Below, one piece after another: positions 49,335 to 50,273 of a stretch of DNA of 50,273 nucleotides (the stretch's first letter is position 1; each line of letters begins with the position of its first letter). Made by a program: the position numbers and the translations under genes. Source of the stretch: Rubrivivax sp. (GTDB lineage Bacteria > Pseudomonadota > Gammaproteobacteria > Burkholderiales > Burkholderiaceae_C); assembly GCA_022843905.1 (NCBI GenBank), contig JALHMT010000038.1, forward strand, positions 1-50,273, in the 5' to 3' direction. The notes beneath the pieces are model-generated. The model ran no database searches and was not told the DNA's origin. It saw only the letters and a list, made by a program, of their open reading frames with translations.

Positions 49335-49835
49335 TCAGCGGCTGGGCGCCGTCCTTCGGCACGTTGCCGCCAGGGACGCCGGATCGCGCGTGGGCTGAGC
49401 GCAGCAGGTGCAGCAGTCGGGCGTGCCGCCGCAGGCCTGCACGCATTGTGTGCGCGCCAGGGTTTCGTTCAAGACGTCGAAGCCGCGGGCCAGGCGCTGT
49501 GACAGGGGCGTGCCGCTGTCGATTTGCGAACCCGGCGTCTGGCCGTCGGTCGACGAGGAGCCCGGTCGCGGGCAGATGTCGGCCACGGTGATGCGCGACT
49601 TCGTCGACAGCACGAGCAGGGCCTCGGCGGCGTCGGTGGTGGTGGCACAGAGCGGCGAGCCCTGTTTTTCGCACCTGTCCAGTCCCGGCGCGGCGTTGTC
49701 GAGTTGCGAGCCCGGCGTCTGGCCGTCGGTGCTCGAGCCGCGCATGGCGCAACCCGACAGCAGCAGCAGCACGGCGGCAGCGGCCCAGAACCAGCGGCGC
49801 ATGGTGGAAGGGGCGGTATTTGCAAGATGACTCAT
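49335..49835 (-). CDS. Lipoprotein with duplicated 60-residue unit and Cys-rich tail
   Basis: I do not recognise this 166-residue protein. It has a lipoprotein signal (WFWAAAAVLLLLSGC, lipid Cys29) and no known domain. TDGQTPGSQLD at residues 36-46 recurs as TDGQTPGSQID at 96-106, exactly 60 residues later, and the DNA repeats are almost identical (49521-49550 and 49701-49730). The C-terminus has a Cys cluster (CVQACGGTPDCCTCCAQP). The ATG at 49835 has GGAGG with good spacing; an internal ATG at 49802 lacks one. It follows the truncated gene to its right by 14 bases, so they form an operon. Confidence 0.72.
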   Translation of the reverse strand: MSHLANTAPSTMRRWFWAAAAVLLLLSGCAMRGSSTDGQTPGSQLDNAAPGLDRCEKQGSPLCATTTDAAEALLVLSTKSRITVADICPRPGSSSTDGQTPGSQIDSGTPLSQRLARGFDVLNETLARTQCVQACGGTPDCCTCCAQPTRDPASLAATCRRTAPSR

Positions 49836-49849
49836 CGTTCCTCCGGGTT

Positions 49850-50273
49850 TCAAAGCACCAGTCGTTGCCGGGCTTCGGTTGTGTTCGCAGCCTCCGCCGC
49901 CTTGCGCCATGCCGACCCTGCGGGCAGGGCACGTGTGTACCGGTCCAGGGCTTCCTGCAGTGTGGCTTGCCCAGACGCCGGCGGTGCGTCGCCGCGCGCC
50001 AGTGCAGCATAGACGGAGTTGCGCAAACGCAGAAGGTGTTCCGCAGGCAAGGTGTCGGACAAGAGCACCGCAGCGTCGGCATGGTGTCGTGTGGCCGCGT
50101 CCAGGTTGCCGCGCGAACGTGCCAGGCAACCGAGCAGTTCGAGCGCCTGGGCCAGGTCGACCGGAGACAGCGGCGTCGCCCCGGGGGGGCGGCGGTGCGC
50201 GCCGACGAGCGGCTCCAGCCACGCCGTGGCGCCCTCGAGATCGCCGGCGCGCAGCGCGGCTTCGCCGGCCGCG
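49850..50273 (-). CDS. C-terminal part of an unidentified alpha-helical, TPR-like protein (5' end beyond window)
   Basis: The visible 140 residues are rich in Ala and Leu with helical repeats of TPR/SEL-like spacing (GEAALRAGDLEGATAWLEPLV, AQALELLGCLARSRGNLDAA, ATLQEALDRYTRAL). No catalytic motif is visible. The true start lies beyond the right edge. It is upstream of and probably co-transcribed with the repeat-bearing lipoprotein. Tetratricopeptide-containing CHAT or caspase-like proteins can end this way, but nothing here proves that. Confidence 0.6.
   Translation of the reverse strand, partial: AAGEAALRAGDLEGATAWLEPLVGAHRRPPGATPLSPVDLAQALELLGCLARSRGNLDAATRHHADAAVLLSDTLPAEHLLRLRNSVYAALARGDAPPASGQATLQEALDRYTRALPAGSAWRKAAEAANTTEARQRLVL

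Overview
The window is GC-rich (roughly 70 percent by eye) with tightly packed, often 1- to 4-base-overlapping genes. Its content (TRAP transporter operon, DUF1800/DUF1501 pair, kynurenine and 2-aminobenzoyl-CoA genes, and an intergenic element of a type I associate with Comamonadaceae-like bacteria) suggests a Burkholderiales betaproteobacterium, probably chromosomal DNA. No tRNA, rRNA, CRISPR array, insertion sequence or prophage gene was seen.

Layout, left to right. (1) 1-6777: a minus-strand sugar-acid type operon (IlvD/Edd dehydratase, TonB-dependent receptor, HpcH/HpaI aldolase, sugar ABC ATPase cut by the left edge) divergent from a GntR-like LacI-family repressor, with a perfect GntR-type operator on the dehydratase start. 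(2) 6774-8792: a DUF952-cupin fusion and a lytic transglycosylase. (3) 8967-17564: a TRAP transporter, an HisD-family dehydrogenase, an SDR and two zinc alcohol dehydrogenases, divergent from a LacI-family regulator. The arrangement matches hps clusters for 2,3-dihydroxypropane-1-sulfonate (DHPS). (4) 17882-21230: a CopD-like membrane protein and an otnC-otnK-ltnD L-threonate operon. (5) 21388-26491: gshA and a secreted DUF1800/DUF1501 pair. (6) 26510-32983: the most interesting block, a minus-strand run suyA-suyB-slcC-comC-sulfofructose-kinase-like-LacD-like aldolase, divergent from a GntR/HutC regulator. (7) 33082-35803: a type IV pilin-like protein, an unknown membrane protein and a TauE/SafE permease. 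(8) 35958-44236: a lipoprotein metalloprotease, a LytS/LytTR two-component system, fructokinase, Xaa-Pro aminopeptidase and a DUF2799 lipoprotein. (9) 44244-49252: kynB-kynU-kynA divergent from 2-aminobenzoate-CoA ligase and a RidA-like protein. (10) 49335-50273: a repeat-bearing lipoprotein and a protein cut by the right edge.

How it fits together: the window looks like an organosulfonate and sugar-acid catabolic region. The inferred scheme is that DHPS enters through the TRAP system, HpsN oxidises it through sulfolactaldehyde to sulfolactate, SlcC and ComC interconvert the sulfolactate enantiomers through sulfopyruvate, and SuyAB cleaves (R)-sulfolactate to pyruvate and sulfite. The YihV-like kinase keeps the three sulfonate-recognition positions I recall for E. 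coli YihV, and it is overlapped by a class I LacD-type aldolase. This suggests that sulfofructose from sulfoquinovose can be phosphorylated and split to DHAP and sulfolactaldehyde, so that sulfoglycolysis and desulfonation would share one transcription unit. The sulfoquinovosidase, the sulfoquinovose isomerase, a dedicated sulfolactaldehyde dehydrogenase and a sulfite oxidase are not visible here. The kyn and ligase operons together would take tryptophan to 2-aminobenzoyl-CoA.
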